From: Brevundimonas abyssalis TAR-001 | GTDB lineage: Bacteria > Pseudomonadota > Alphaproteobacteria > Caulobacterales > Caulobacteraceae | DNA: 54,430 nucleotides | Direction: 5' to 3' | Assembly (NCBI RefSeq): GCF_000466985.1 | Contig: NZ_BATC01000013.1 | Coordinates: forward strand, 1-54,430 | In this document: positions 37,375-47,244 of the stretch, piece after piece | Layout: every line of letters starts with the position of its first letter | Position numbering within the stretch: position 1 is the first letter of the stretch | Notes under the pieces: generated by a model | Seen by the model: only the letters and a program-made list of their open reading frames with translations | What the model was told of the DNA's origin: nothing | Databases searched by the model: none | Translations under genes and position numbers: made by a program

Positions 37375-39042
37375 TTGAACAGCCGATCCAGAGCCCTGGC
37401 GTGGGACCCCACCACCGCGATCGAGGCGCTCGCCGCCGCCGATGCGGCGCTGTGGGTGTGGACGCCGGCGCTTGATCAGCTTCAGTTCACCGGTTCGACC
37501 CGCTCCCTGGGTCTGGGGCCGCTGGCGCCGGAATGCACCGCTGCGGCCTTCACCGCCCTGGCCATGCCCCAGGACCGCGCCCTGGCCGAACGCATCCTCA
37601 AACCCCAGGACGAAGGCGGCGAGATCGCCGTCCGTCTGCGCATGCGCGGCGGCGACCTGGGCATCTGGCGCGGCGTCTGGCTCGAGGACGGGCTGCGCGC
37701 CGCCGGGGTCGTGGCGCTTGAAAGCAAATTCACCGGCTCGTCGGCCGACGCCCTGACCGGGCTGCTGGACCGCCGGGCCTTCCTGTCGCGGGTCAGGGAC
37801 GCCCTGACGGCGCCGGGCGACTATGATCTGGTGGTGGCCGACGTGGACCGTCTGCGCCGCCTGAACGAGGCCCTGGGCCACGAACGGGCCGACATGGTCC
37901 TGTCGGCGCTGGGCTCGCGCCTTGCCGCCGCCTTCTCCGGCGATGCGGCCCCCGCGCGCATCGGCGAGGACGAGTTCGCCATCTTCGTCCGCGCCGAGGA
38001 GGGCGACGCCTGCGGCCGCGTGCGTCAGGCGCTGGAGCAGCCCCTGCGGGTCGCCGGCTTCGACATCTATCCCACCGTCTCCATCGGCGCCGTGCGCGCC
38101 GAGGGCGGTCCGGACGCCGCCGACGCGGCCGAGCTGCTGCGTCGCGCCGAACTGGCCGTGGAATCCGCCAAGGGCGCGGGGCGCGGGGGCATGGCCGCCT
38201 ATGGCCGCACCCTGGAATCCGACAGCCTGTCGCGTCTGGCGCTGGAGAGCGATCTCAGGAACGCCTTCGTGCGCGGCGAGATCGAGCCCTTCTATCAGCC
38301 CATCGTGAACCTGGAGACCGGCGCCGTGGCCGGGTTCGAGGCGCTGGCGCGCTGGCGCCACCCCCGCCGCGGCCTGGTGCCGCCCGACGAATTCCTGGGC
38401 CTGGCCGACGAGATGGGCCTGATGAACGACCTGGGCCTGATGATGATGCGGCAGGCGGCGTCACAGCTGGCGGAATGGCTCAAGCGCCACCCGTCGGCGG
38501 GCAAGCTGTTCTGCAGCGTGAACCTATCCACCAACGAGCTGGAGCGGGACGGCCTGGTGGAGGACGTGCGCCGCATCCGCGCCGAGACGGGCCTGCCCGT
38601 GGGCGCCCTGAAGCTGGAAGTCACCGAGAGCGACATCATGCGCGACCCCGAGCGGGCCGCCGAGGTGCTGAAGTCCCTGCGCGAAGCGGGCGCCAGCCTG
38701 GCGCTGGACGATTTCGGCACCGGGTTCTCGTCCCTGTCCTATCTGGCGCGCCTGCCCTTCGACACCCTGAAGATCGACCGCTATTTCGTTCTCACCATGG
38801 GTCAGGACGAGGGCTCGGCCAAGATCGTCAAGTCGGTGGTCAATCTGGGCCGCGATCTGTCGCTGGAGGTTGTGGCCGAAGGCGTCGAGAACGCCGACCT
38901 GGCGCGCCTGCTGCTGGCGGCCAACTGCCACTACGGCCAGGGCTTCGGCTATGCCCCCGCCCTGCCGGCCCAGGAGGCCGAGGTCTATCTCAACGAATCC
39001 CTCGCCGACGGATCCGCCCCCATCAAGGCCCGTTCGGCCTGA
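37375..39042 (+). CDS. pdeA: cyclic-di-GMP phosphodiesterase, PdeA-like (PAS-GEDEF-EAL)
   Basis: 555 residues from TTG 37375. A PAS-like N-terminus (residues 15-118) is followed by a GGDEF domain whose motif is GEDEF (residues 197-201), so cyclase activity is unlikely. The EAL domain is complete: EAL at 322-324, TES, DDFGTG at 445-450 and Lys466 in TLKIDR. Caulobacter PdeA (CC3396) has the same GEDEF-EAL design: GTP bound to GEDEF activates the phosphodiesterase, and CpdR/ClpXP degrades PdeA at the swarmer-to-stalked transition. Identity is by architecture and by position near the cta genes, from memory. Confidence 0.85.
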   Translation: MNSRSRALAWDPTTAIEALAAADAALWVWTPALDQLQFTGSTRSLGLGPLAPECTAAAFTALAMPQDRALAERILKPQDEGGEIAVRLRMRGGDLGIWRGVWLEDGLRAAGVVALESKFTGSSADALTGLLDRRAFLSRVRDALTAPGDYDLVVADVDRLRRLNEALGHERADMVLSALGSRLAAAFSGDAAPARIGEDEFAIFVRAEEGDACGRVRQALEQPLRVAGFDIYPTVSIGAVRAEGGPDAADAAELLRRAELAVESAKGAGRGGMAAYGRTLESDSLSRLALESDLRNAFVRGEIEPFYQPIVNLETGAVAGFEALARWRHPRRGLVPPDEFLGLADEMGLMNDLGLMMMRQAASQLAEWLKRHPSAGKLFCSVNLSTNELERDGLVEDVRRIRAETGLPVGALKLEVTESDIMRDPERAAEVLKSLREAGASLALDDFGTGFSSLSYLARLPFDTLKIDRYFVLTMGQDEGSAKIVKSVVNLGRDLSLEVVAEGVENADLARLLLAANCHYGQGFGYAPALPAQEAEVYLNESLADGSAPIKARSA

Positions 39043-39173
39043 CCTTGCGGGGCGTTAAGCCTGTCGCCATGCTTTGGGCTGAAACATCGCGCAGGTTCGC
39101 GTCTTTGACGTGGGGCGTTTCGCCGGTCCGTTTCGCGGGCTATGAGCGACATCGAACGGGCTAGAGGATTTCC

Positions 39174-41292
39174 ATGGCGGGTCCATCATCGGGACGCGGC
39201 GCGTCCGGCGCCGGCGCGGGCGGCGGACGCACCCTGCTGCAGCGGCTGATCTACTGGACGGCGGTGCTGGCCGTGTGGGGCCTGATCTTCCTCACGGTGT
39301 TCTTCCTGGTGTTCGCCCGGGGCCTGCCCGACACCTCGGCGCTCTACGATGTGGAGCGCCAGCCCTCCATCACCTATCTGGACCGGTCCGGCGCCCTGAT
39401 TGCGGTGCGCGGCAGCCAGCACGCCCCGCCGGTGGAGCTGGACACCCTGCCCGATTATGTGCCCGCCGCCTTCATCGCCATCGAGGACCGGCGCTTCTAT
39501 CACCACCCCGGCTTCGACCCCATCGGCATGATGCGCGCGGCCCTGGCCAACATGCGCGCCGGGCGGGTTGTCCAGGGCGGTTCGACCCTGACCCAGCAGC
39601 TGGCCAAGAACCTGTTCCTGACCCCGGACCAGAACGTCCGCCGCAAGGTGCAGGAGCTGATGCTGGCGGTGTGGCTGGAGATGAAATTCTCCAAGGACGA
39701 GATCCTCGCCCTGTATCTGAACCGGGTCTATTTCGGCGCCGGCGCCTACGGTATCGAGGCGGCGTCCCAGCGCTATTTCGACAAGTCGGCCGATGAGCTG
39801 ACCGTGGGCGAGGCGGCCCTGCTGGCGGGCCTGCTCAAGGCGCCGTCCCGCTACAGCCCGCTGGGCGAGAGCGAGCGGGCGGCCGGACGCGCCACCGTGG
39901 TGCTGGACGAGATGGAGGAGTCCGGCGTCATCACCGCCGAGCAGCGCAACGCCGCCGTGCTCGAGCCCGTGCGCGTGTCGCGCACCCTGGCCACCCAGCA
40001 CGCCCAGTATTTCGTCGACTGGCTGGACAAGGACATCCGCCGTCTGGTGGGCGAGCCCACCGAGGACATGATCGTCGAGACGACCCTGGATCTGACCCTG
40101 CAGACCGCCGCCGAGCGGTCCACGCGCCAGATCCTGGACCGGGACGCCTCGCGGGGCGTCGAACAGGCCGCCCTGGTGGCCGTGGACGGCGAGGGCCGCG
40201 TGCGGGCCATGATCGGCGGGGCGTCCTACGCCGACAGCCAGTTCAACCGCGCGGTGGACGCGCGTCGTCAGGCGGGTTCGGCCTGGAAGCCGTTCGTCTA
40301 TCTGGCGGCGCTGGAGGCGGGCTACACCCCCGACACCCCGGTGATCGACCAGCCCATCACCATCGGCAACTGGTCGCCGCGCAACTATTCCGGCAACCAC
40401 ATCGGCCAGACGACCCTGGCCAATGCGGTGGCCCAGTCCACCAACACCATCGCCGCAGGCATCGCCGACCAGATCGGCCGCGACAGCGTGGCCCGCGCCG
40501 CGCGGCGGCTGGGCATCACCTCGCGCGTCGGCCTGGAGCCCGCCATGGCCCTGGGCGCCGTCGAGGTCAGCCCGCTTGAGATGGCCCAGGCCTATGCGGC
40601 CTTTTCCAATGGCGGCCGCCGCGCCGAGGCCCACGGCATCACCCGCATCCGCACGCCCGAGGGCCGCGTGATCTATCAGCGCCAGGCCGAGGACCGCCGC
40701 GCCGATCAGGTGATCCAGAACCCGTCGCTCTACTACCTGAACCAGATGCTGCGCGGGGTCATCACCTCGGGCACGGCGCGCTCGGTGGCCATTTCGGGCC
40801 GCGATCTGGCGGGGAAGACCGGCACCACCTCGGACTACAAGGACGCCTGGTTCGCGGGCTACACCGGCGGCTTCGTCACCGTGGTCTGGGTCGGCAAGGA
40901 CGACAACACCGCCATGCGCGGCGTCACCGGCGGCTCGTCACCCGCCGCCATCTGGCGCGGCTTCATGCAGGCGGCCCTGCCGCGGCTGAACGTTCAGGAC
41001 ATCCCCAACGGCCCGCCCCTGCCCGAGGGCTGGATGCCCCCGGCCCCTCCGGGGGCGACCCGGCGGGCGATCTGCTGGGCGGTCTGGGCGACCTGTTCGG
41101 CGACGGCGATCTGCCGCCGCTGGGAGACGACCCTCTGGGCGCCGGCCCCGCGCCCACGCGCCCGTCCGAACCGCGCCCAGCGCCCCAGCAGCCGGCCGTT
41201 CGCCCGCCCGAGCCCATCCGCACCGAGCCCCCGGCCCAGAATCCCGAGCCGGACCGCGAAGCGACCGACGTCCGGACCCGCTGTTCTTCTAG
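39174..41292 (+). CDS. mrcA: penicillin-binding protein 1A, class A (two likely frameshifts)
   Basis: Bifunctional glycosyltransferase/transpeptidase of cell-wall synthesis. About 706 residues with GAGGA just upstream of the start. One N-terminal membrane helix (residues 22-50), GT51 domain with catalytic Glu104 in EDRRFYHHPG and GSTLTQQLAKN, then the transpeptidase domain with SxxK at Ser369, SxN at Ser422 and KTG at Lys548. The frame breaks near 41053 (five G read as four). The shifted Pro-rich tail (GDLLGGLGDLFGDGDLPPLG) follows. A second lost C near 41272 would give the family-like end PDPLFF. Confidence 0.93.
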
Positions 41293-41295
41293 AGC

Positions 41296-42024
41296 CTAGA
41301 CCCGCCCCGCGGCGTGTAACGCCGGGCCGTGGTCGCGCAGCCATTTGCGGAACGGCCGATGGTCACCCACCAGTCCGTGCACCACGGACCAGTAGGCCGG
41401 GCTGTGGTCCGCGTGGACCAGATGCGCCACCTCGTGGGCGGCCAGATAGTCCAGCACCTCGGGCGGGGCCATGACCACGCGCCAGGAATAGCGGATCGAG
41501 CGATTGTGCGGGCTGCATGAGCCCCAGCGCGAGGCCGGATCGCCGATGCTGACGCGGACGGGCTTGAGGTCCAGACGCTCCAGATGGACCTGGGTGCGCG
41601 CGGTCAGGGCCGCCTTGGCCTCGGCGCGCAGCAGGCGCTCGACCCGGCGATGGAAGGCGTCATCCTCGCCGCCGGAGATGATCGCGGGGCCGTCCGGGTG
41701 TTCCGGGACCAGCCGCGCGGCGGCGGCGTTGCCCGACGCAATCAGACGGACCGGGCGGCCGCCGAACAGGATTTCGGCGCCCGGGGCGAAGGGGGCGCTG
41801 TCGGTGCGTTTCGCCAGATGCTCGGCGATCCAGGTGCGGCGGCTGAGCGCGAAGTCGATGGCCTGGGGCATGGCCCGCTCGCTGGGGGCGGTGACCACCG
41901 CCTCGCCGGCGCGGGCGTCGATGCGGACGCTGACCCGCCGCGCCCGCCGGTTGACCGACAGACGTAGGCGAAGGCCGTCAATCTCCAGCTTTTCGCCGTG
42001 CCTTGGGCGCGGTTTTGCGAACAA
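41296..42024 (-). CDS. YgjP-like metallopeptidase (DUF45, M48-like)
   Basis: 242 residues. The zinc motif HEVAHLVHADHSPAYW has HExxH plus a third His, as in the YgjP/DUF45 family, and RWGSCSPHNRSIRYSW is the family's second conserved block. Substrate unknown; the bacterial proteins are probably cytosolic. It ends three bases from the PBP1A stop (convergent) and its start overlaps the phaZ end by 47 bases, so it is probably translationally coupled to phaZ. Confidence 0.92.
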   Translation of the reverse strand: MFAKPRPRHGEKLEIDGLRLRLSVNRRARRVSVRIDARAGEAVVTAPSERAMPQAIDFALSRRTWIAEHLAKRTDSAPFAPGAEILFGGRPVRLIASGNAAAARLVPEHPDGPAIISGGEDDAFHRRVERLLRAEAKAALTARTQVHLERLDLKPVRVSIGDPASRWGSCSPHNRSIRYSWRVVMAPPEVLDYLAAHEVAHLVHADHSPAYWSVVHGLVGDHRPFRKWLRDHGPALHAAGRV

Positions 42025-43270
42025 CGCGGTCCTCGTTGGCGGCGATGAAGTCGCGGGCCCGGGTGTAGATCTCGTCCCGGAACCGGCGGCCGTTGAAGAC
42101 CCCGTAGTGCCCCACCTGCGGCTGGACGTAAAGCAGGCGCTGGTCGTCGGGGATGTTGGGGCACAGGCCGTGGGCGGCCTGGGTCTGGCCGACGCCGGAG
42201 ATGTCGTCGTTCTCGCCCTCCACCGTCATCAGGCCGATGTCGGTGATGGCCTCGGGCCGCACCAGCCGGTCGCCGTGCTTGAGCAGGCCGCGCGGCAGCA
42301 GATGGCTCTGGAACACGATGTCGATGGTCTGGAGATAGAACTCCTCGGTCAGGTCCAGCACCGACAGATACTCGTCGTAGAATTCCTGGTGTTTCTGGAT
42401 GCTGTCCCCGTCGCCCTCGACCAGATGCTCGAAATAGCGGCGATGGGCGTCCATGTGCCGTTCCTCGTTCATGGACATGAAGGAGTACAGCTGCACGAAG
42501 CCCGGATAGACCCGCCGCCCGGCGCCCGGATAGGGCAGGGGCGTGGTGTGGATCATGTTGGAGCGGAACCAGGCGAAGGGCTTTTCCTCGGCCAGCTGGT
42601 TGGTGACCGTGGGCGACAGGCGCGCGTCGATGGGCGAGCCCATGTGGATCATGGAGGCGGGGCGGGCCGGGTCCTCGTCCTCGGCCATCAGGGCGGCGGC
42701 GGCCAGAACTGGCGGGCCGGGCTGGCACACGGCGACCACGTGGGCGCGCGGGCCGATCTGGCCCAGCATGGCGCGCACGTGGTCCATGTAGTCGAAGAAG
42801 TCGAAACGGCCTTCCAGCACCGGGGTCTGGCGGGCGTTGGTCCAGTCGGTGACGTGGACGTCGAAGTCCTGCAGGAAGGTCTCCACGGTGCCGCGCAGCA
42901 GGGTGGCGTAGTGGCCGGACAGGGGCGCCACGATCATCACGGCGGGCGCCTTGACGGGCTTTCCGGCGCGCTTGAGATCGGTCTCGTTGCGGGTGAAGCG
43001 GATCAGGCGGCACCAGGGCGAGGACCAGACCACCTCCTGCACCGTGCGGACCGGATGGCCGTCCACATTGATCACGTCCAGGTTCCAGTCCGGCTTGCCG
43101 TAGCGCCGCGTCAGGCTCTCGAACATCTCGGCCGAGGCGTAGGCGGTGCGGCCCATGGCCGTCTGGGACGCCGGATTGAAGGGCGAGGACCAGAACTCCC
43201 GCATCATCTGGGCCCCCAGACGCATGGGGGCGGCGGACTGATAGGCGAGTTCGTGAAGCGTATAGAGCAT
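41978..43270 (-). CDS. phaZ: intracellular poly(3-hydroxybutyrate) depolymerase
   Basis: 430 residues. MLYTLHELAYQ start and SSPWCRLIRF, MIVAPLSGHYATLLRGT and VHVTDWTNAR segments match the intracellular PhaZ family. The nucleophile elbow VAVCQPGPPV carries Cys in place of Ser, as in the PhaZ1-type enzymes; the Asp is in GENDDI and the His in VGHYGVFNGRRF. It releases 3-hydroxybutyrate from storage granules, which implies PHB use by this organism. An 84-base gap separates it from mltA. Confidence 0.93.
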   Translation of the reverse strand: MLYTLHELAYQSAAPMRLGAQMMREFWSSPFNPASQTAMGRTAYASAEMFESLTRRYGKPDWNLDVINVDGHPVRTVQEVVWSSPWCRLIRFTRNETDLKRAGKPVKAPAVMIVAPLSGHYATLLRGTVETFLQDFDVHVTDWTNARQTPVLEGRFDFFDYMDHVRAMLGQIGPRAHVVAVCQPGPPVLAAAALMAEDEDPARPASMIHMGSPIDARLSPTVTNQLAEEKPFAWFRSNMIHTTPLPYPGAGRRVYPGFVQLYSFMSMNEERHMDAHRRYFEHLVEGDGDSIQKHQEFYDEYLSVLDLTEEFYLQTIDIVFQSHLLPRGLLKHGDRLVRPEAITDIGLMTVEGENDDISGVGQTQAAHGLCPNIPDDQRLLYVQPQVGHYGVFNGRRFRDEIYTRARDFIAANEDRVVRKTAPKARRKAGD

Positions 43271-43354
43271 GGACTCGAACAGGTGGCGGCCGGATCAGGC
43301 CAGACAGGTCAGCGGAGCATTAAACGCGCTGCACTGCAAAAAGATTATCAGTGA

Positions 43355-44538
43355 TCAGGAATCGTTCCCGCGCGCCTCATACGGCGCCCCGGCCGCCTGG
43401 CGCGGAACCAGCCGCCACATGCGCAGGGGATGCCGCACGGTCCCCGCCTCCTCGCCCGCCTCGTCGCCGCGACCCATGTAGAAATCCGCGCGAACCCGGC
43501 CCCGGATGGCGCTGCCGGTGTCCAGGGCGGACATCAGGCCGAAATAGCTGTCGCGGGCGCCGATCAGCCCGGCGCCGTTGGCCGCGATCCAGACCGGCTC
43601 GCCATAGCGCCAGTGGGCCGGGTCCACGGCGATGGCGCGGCGCTCGGGCAGGGGAATTCCCGCCGCCCCGGCCGGACCCTTGCCGTCGTCGGGCTCCAGC
43701 CGGAAGAAGATGTAGCGCGGGTTCAGGCGCATGACCCGGTCCGCCTCCGGCCCCCGGTTGTCCGCCAGCCAGCGGCGGATGGCCTCGCCGGAGGTGCCGT
43801 CGCGGGGCAGCAGGCCCTCGTCAGCCATGGGCCGGGCGATGCCCAGGAATCTCAGCCCATTGTCGGCCGCATAGGCCGCCCGCGCCGTGCTGCCGTCCAG
43901 GAAGGTCAGATAGCCCGAGCCCTGGATCTGCAGGAAGAACAGGTCCTCCGGCTTCAGCCAGGCCATCACCAGGGCAGGATCATGAGACGTCTCGATGGCG
44001 GCCCGGTCGGGATAGTCCCTGACCGTGCCGTCCGGCAGGCGTTGGCGGTACAAGGCCCGTCCGTCGGGCCCTTGCGTCCGCGTCAGGTCCGGCGGGGGCG
44101 CCAGCAACGGGGCCGAGAATTCCGCGTCCCGCACGGCGCGGGCCTCGTACTCGGGGGCGAAATAGGCGGTCAGCAGGCCCGTTTCGTCACCGCCCTCGGG
44201 GCGGAAGCGGGTCTCGAAGAACAGGCGGGCGTTCTCGCCGGTCACGCCGGGTGAGGCCGCCAGCAGCCTGGCCGCCTCACACACGCCCCAGGCGCGGCTG
44301 TCGGCGTCGCAGCCCTCGGCATAGCCGCGCAGGGCCGCCAGATGGTCCTCCTCGGCCCAGCCGGGCAGGGCGGCGAAGGCGGGATCGGACGGCCCCGGCG
44401 TCCAAGGCGCCGGCTCGCCGGGGACCGGCGGGGCAGGCTGGGGTTGGGGCGTCGGCTCCGTCACGGGCGCGGCGACGGGGCGGTGGCGCAGGCGGCGGCC
44501 GTCAGGGCCAGGACCGCGGCCAGGAGGACGCCCCGCAT
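43355..44538 (-). CDS. mltA: membrane-bound lytic murein transglycosylase A (one frameshift)
   Basis: Cleaves peptidoglycan glycosidic bonds with 1,6-anhydro formation at the outer membrane. About 394 residues. The real start is ATG 44538, overlapping the Tim44 gene stop (TGATG); it encodes the lipoprotein signal MRGVLLAAVLALTAAAC. A lost C near 44465 separates this from PVTEPTPQPQP and the mature enzyme. MltA domain: FYFAPEYEA-like LTAYFAPEYEA, DLFFLQIQGSGYL and the 3D domain (IAVDPAHWRYG, FYMGRGDEAG) with its catalytic Asp residues. Confidence 0.92.
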
Positions 44539-45170
44539 CAGGCGCTGGCCGCCTCGACCCGGGTCAGCACCCAGTTGGGGTCGCTGGCCCCGATAGAGCG
44601 CTCGAAAGTCCACAGCTCGGCGGTGCGGCGCTCGTCCACGGTCTCCTCGCCCGAACCGCTGGTGGCGGTGCTGCGCAACTCGGCCAGGAACAGCACCTTG
44701 GCCCGGGCCCGGTCGCCCTCGGCCGTGGCCAGCTCCAGATCGGCGCGGGGCGGGTGCACGAATTCGACCGTTTCGCGCTCCCCCCGGCCCTCGCGGGCGG
44801 TGATGCCGGCTTCGAACGAGGTCAGCACGGTGGGGGCCAGCAAGGGCTTGAGCGCCTCGCGGTCGCCGGAGGCGTAGGCCCGCACGATGGTCTCATAGGC
44901 CCCGCGCGCCCCGTCCAGGAACCTGACGGCGTCGAACGAGGGGTCGCGCGCCTTCAGCCCTGCGGCGGCGGCGGCGGTGGCGGCGTCCACGGGAGTCTCC
45001 GGACGCGCATCCGGTTCGGGTGCGGCCGGGGCGCCGGGGATGCGGGGCGGCTTCTTGACCCCGTCCTCGGGCTGGCGGCCCACCTTCTTGCCCAGCACAT
45101 TGTAGAGCTGGAACAGGACGAAGGCGGCGATGGCCGCCATCAGAAGGAGTTCGTAGGGAAAGGAGGACAC
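44538..45170 (-). CDS. Tim44-domain inner-membrane protein
   Basis: 210 residues. N-terminal membrane helix (LLLMAAIAAFVLFQLYNVLG), Pro/Ala-rich linker, then a Tim44 domain (FDAVRFLDGARGAYETIVRAY, TVEFVHPPRADLELA, LWTFERSIGASDPNW). The alphaproteobacterial TimA is proposed as the ancestor of mitochondrial Tim44; bacterial function is poorly known. It is divergent from secB, and mltA follows it. Confidence 0.9.
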   Translation of the reverse strand: MSSFPYELLLMAAIAAFVLFQLYNVLGKKVGRQPEDGVKKPPRIPGAPAAPEPDARPETPVDAATAAAAAGLKARDPSFDAVRFLDGARGAYETIVRAYASGDREALKPLLAPTVLTSFEAGITAREGRGERETVEFVHPPRADLELATAEGDRARAKVLFLAELRSTATSGSGEETVDERRTAELWTFERSIGASDPNWVLTRVEAASA

Positions 45171-45352
45171 GGCGTTTTCCTGAAAGGCGTCGTTCGGGCT
45201 TAAGGGCTCATATAGGGACGCGCAAGGCGAGCGCGAGCCTCTCCTGCGCGGCGACGGGCGTTGCGGGCGGCGTCCGCCGATGCTAGCAGCCCCGCGAACG
45301 TCCTTTCGGGCGAAACCTTGGCGTTTGCCCCAAACCGGAACCTTTCCTGCTC

Positions 45353-45873
45353 ATGACCGACACCAACCCCGACAACGGCGCGTCCAATCCCGTCCCCCAG
45401 GCGCCCAGCCGCCCGCCGGCCCGCACTTCCGCGTCCTGACCCAGTACGTGCGCGATTTCTCGTTCGAGAACCCCAAGGCGCCGGAAAGCCTGCGCTTCGA
45501 GGGCAAGCCCCAGATCGACATGGGCGTGGAGATGAACGCCCAGGGCCGCGCCGACGGCCTGTTCGAGATCGATCTGAAGCTGTCGGTCAAGGCCGCCTCG
45601 GGCGACCAGCCCATGTTCCAGATCGAGCTGCTCTACGGCGGCCTGTTCCAGATCGGCGGCGTCGAGGAGAAAGACATCGAGAAGATGCTCCTGATCGAGT
45701 GCCCGCGCTATCTGTTCCCCTTCGCGCGCCAGATCATCGCCACAGCCACCAGCGACGGCGGCTTCTATCCGCCCTTCCTGCTGGAGCCGCTGGACTTCGC
45801 CGCCATCTACGCCGCCCGCAAGGCCCAGCAGAACGGCGCCCCGGCCATCCCGCCGGCCCAGGGCCAGGCCTGA
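45353..45873 (+). CDS. secB: protein-export chaperone SecB (one frameshift)
   Basis: Keeps precursor proteins unfolded and targets them to SecA. About 173 residues. ATG 45353 starts [19 protein letters not shown]; the frame is lost between 45395 and 45420, and the core resumes [20 protein letters not shown], split before SLRFEGKP. The end region [22 protein letters not shown] is conserved across SecB. One missing G/C in a C-rich stretch explains the break. It is convergent with dnaQ across six bases. Confidence 0.93.
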
Positions 45874-45879
45874 ACTGAG

Positions 45880-46599
45880 TCAGGAGGCGGCTGAAGCCGC
45901 CGCCTCCAGCCCATAGCCGCGCCACAGGGACAGGTCCTTGAACTGGCTCTGCAGGAAGGCGGCGTGGGCCGCCGCCTCCTCGGGCGAGACGCGGTCGGGC
46001 AGGGGGCGGGGCCGTTCGCCGTGGCTGACCGGCTTGAACCCCGGCGCCATGGGGCCGCGCGCGGCGCTGAGATCCAGCACCCGCTCCTTGCCGCCCTTCA
46101 GCTCGAGATAGACCGAGGCCAGCAGGCGGGCGTCGATCAGGGCCCCGTGCAGGGTGCGCTCGGCAAGGGAGATCTTGAAGCGCTTGCACAGGGCGTCCAG
46201 CGAATTGGCCATGCCCGGGAACCGCGTCTGGGCCAGGCCCAGGGTGTCGATCCAGCGCACTTCCTCCACCAGCAGCCGGCCGCACAGGCCCAGCTCGTGG
46301 TTGATGAAGGCCCGGTCAAAGGCGGCGTTGTGGGCGATCACCGGCGCGTCGCCGATGAATTCCAGCAGTTCGTCCGCCATCTCGGCGAATTTGGGCGCGC
46401 CGCGCACCTTGTCGTCGGTGATGCCGTGCACGCGGATGGCGTCGGGCGGGATCAGCCGCTCGGGATTGACCAGCCGGTGATAGGTGCGCCCGGTGGGCAG
46501 CAGGTCGTCGATCTCGATGCAGCCCACCTCGATCAACCGGTCGCCCGTCTTCGGATCAAAGCCGGTGGTTTCGGTGTCGAGGACGATTTCGCGGGCCAT
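45880..46599 (-). CDS. dnaQ: DNA polymerase III epsilon subunit (proofreading exonuclease)
   Basis: 239 residues. DEDDh exonuclease motifs: Exo I VLDTETTGFD, Exo II VIAHNAAFDRAFIN, Exo III HGALIDARLLASVY. The C-terminal third is the linker to the polymerase alpha subunit. It is the last gene of the leftward ppsR-maf-aroE-coaE-dnaQ run, six bases after coaE. The same order precedes secB near the Caulobacter origin, as I recall. Confidence 0.96.
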   Translation of the reverse strand: MAREIVLDTETTGFDPKTGDRLIEVGCIEIDDLLPTGRTYHRLVNPERLIPPDAIRVHGITDDKVRGAPKFAEMADELLEFIGDAPVIAHNAAFDRAFINHELGLCGRLLVEEVRWIDTLGLAQTRFPGMANSLDALCKRFKISLAERTLHGALIDARLLASVYLELKGGKERVLDLSAARGPMAPGFKPVSHGERPRPLPDRVSPEEAAAHAAFLQSQFKDLSLWRGYGLEAAASAAS

Positions 46600-46605
46600 G
46601 GCCCA

Positions 46606-47244
46606 CTATTGCGGGGTTTCGGCGCCCTTTGGAATCCCCCGGCGGCCCGCCCAGCCGGGTTTCAGCACCGTATCCACAACCGCGCGCACCTGATCCCGGG
46701 CATGATCCAGCCCCTTGTGGCTTTCGATGATGAAATCGGCCCGGGCGCGCTTGTCCGCATCGGGCGTCTGGCGTGCCAGAATCTCGGCGAAGCGCTCCGG
46801 GGTCATGCCCGGCCGCGACAGGACCCGTTCGCGCTGCACCTCGGCCGGCGCCGTGACCACCACCACCGCGTCCACCTCCGCGTCGCCCCCGGTCTCCATC
46901 AACAGGGGAATGTCCAGCACCAGTAACCGCGCCCCGGCGGCGCGGGCCTCGGCCATCAGGTCCGCCCGGTGTTCGCGCACCAGCGGATGGACGATGGCCT
47001 CCAGACGGGCGTAGCCGTCCGCGTCTTCGCGCAGGGCCGCGGCCAGTTTCGTCCGGTCGATCCCTTCCGGCCCCGTGACCCCCGGAAAGGCCGCCTCCAC
47101 CGCCGCGACCGCCGCCCCGCCCCAGGCGTAGAGATCATGCACCGCCGCGTCCGCGTCCCACACGAGCGCGCCTTCCTCGGCGAACAGGGCCGCAGTGGTG
47201 GACTTGCCCATGCCGATGGAGCCGGTCAGGCCCAACACAATCAC
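46606..47244 (-). CDS. coaE: dephospho-CoA kinase
   Basis: Phosphorylates dephospho-CoA, the last step of CoA synthesis. 212 residues. P-loop [19 protein letters not shown], then [19 protein letters not shown] and the lid region [12 protein letters not shown]. The start overlaps the aroE stop by four bases (ATGA). The gene is unbroken. Confidence 0.97.
   Translation of the reverse strand: MIVLGLTGSIGMGKSTTAALFAEEGALVWDADAAVHDLYAWGGAAVAAVEAAFPGVTGPEGIDRTKLAAALREDADGYARLEAIVHPLVREHRADLMAEARAAGARLLVLDIPLLMETGGDAEVDAVVVVTAPAEVQRERVLSRPGMTPERFAEILARQTPDADKRARADFIIESHKGLDHARDQVRAVVDTVLKPGWAGRRGIPKGAETPQ

Noticed and set aside
39043..39173. TTGACG at 39105-39110 as a PBP1A promoter
   Set aside because: The nearest -10-like sequence (GGCTAT near 39138) is too far away; nothing convincing at normal spacing.
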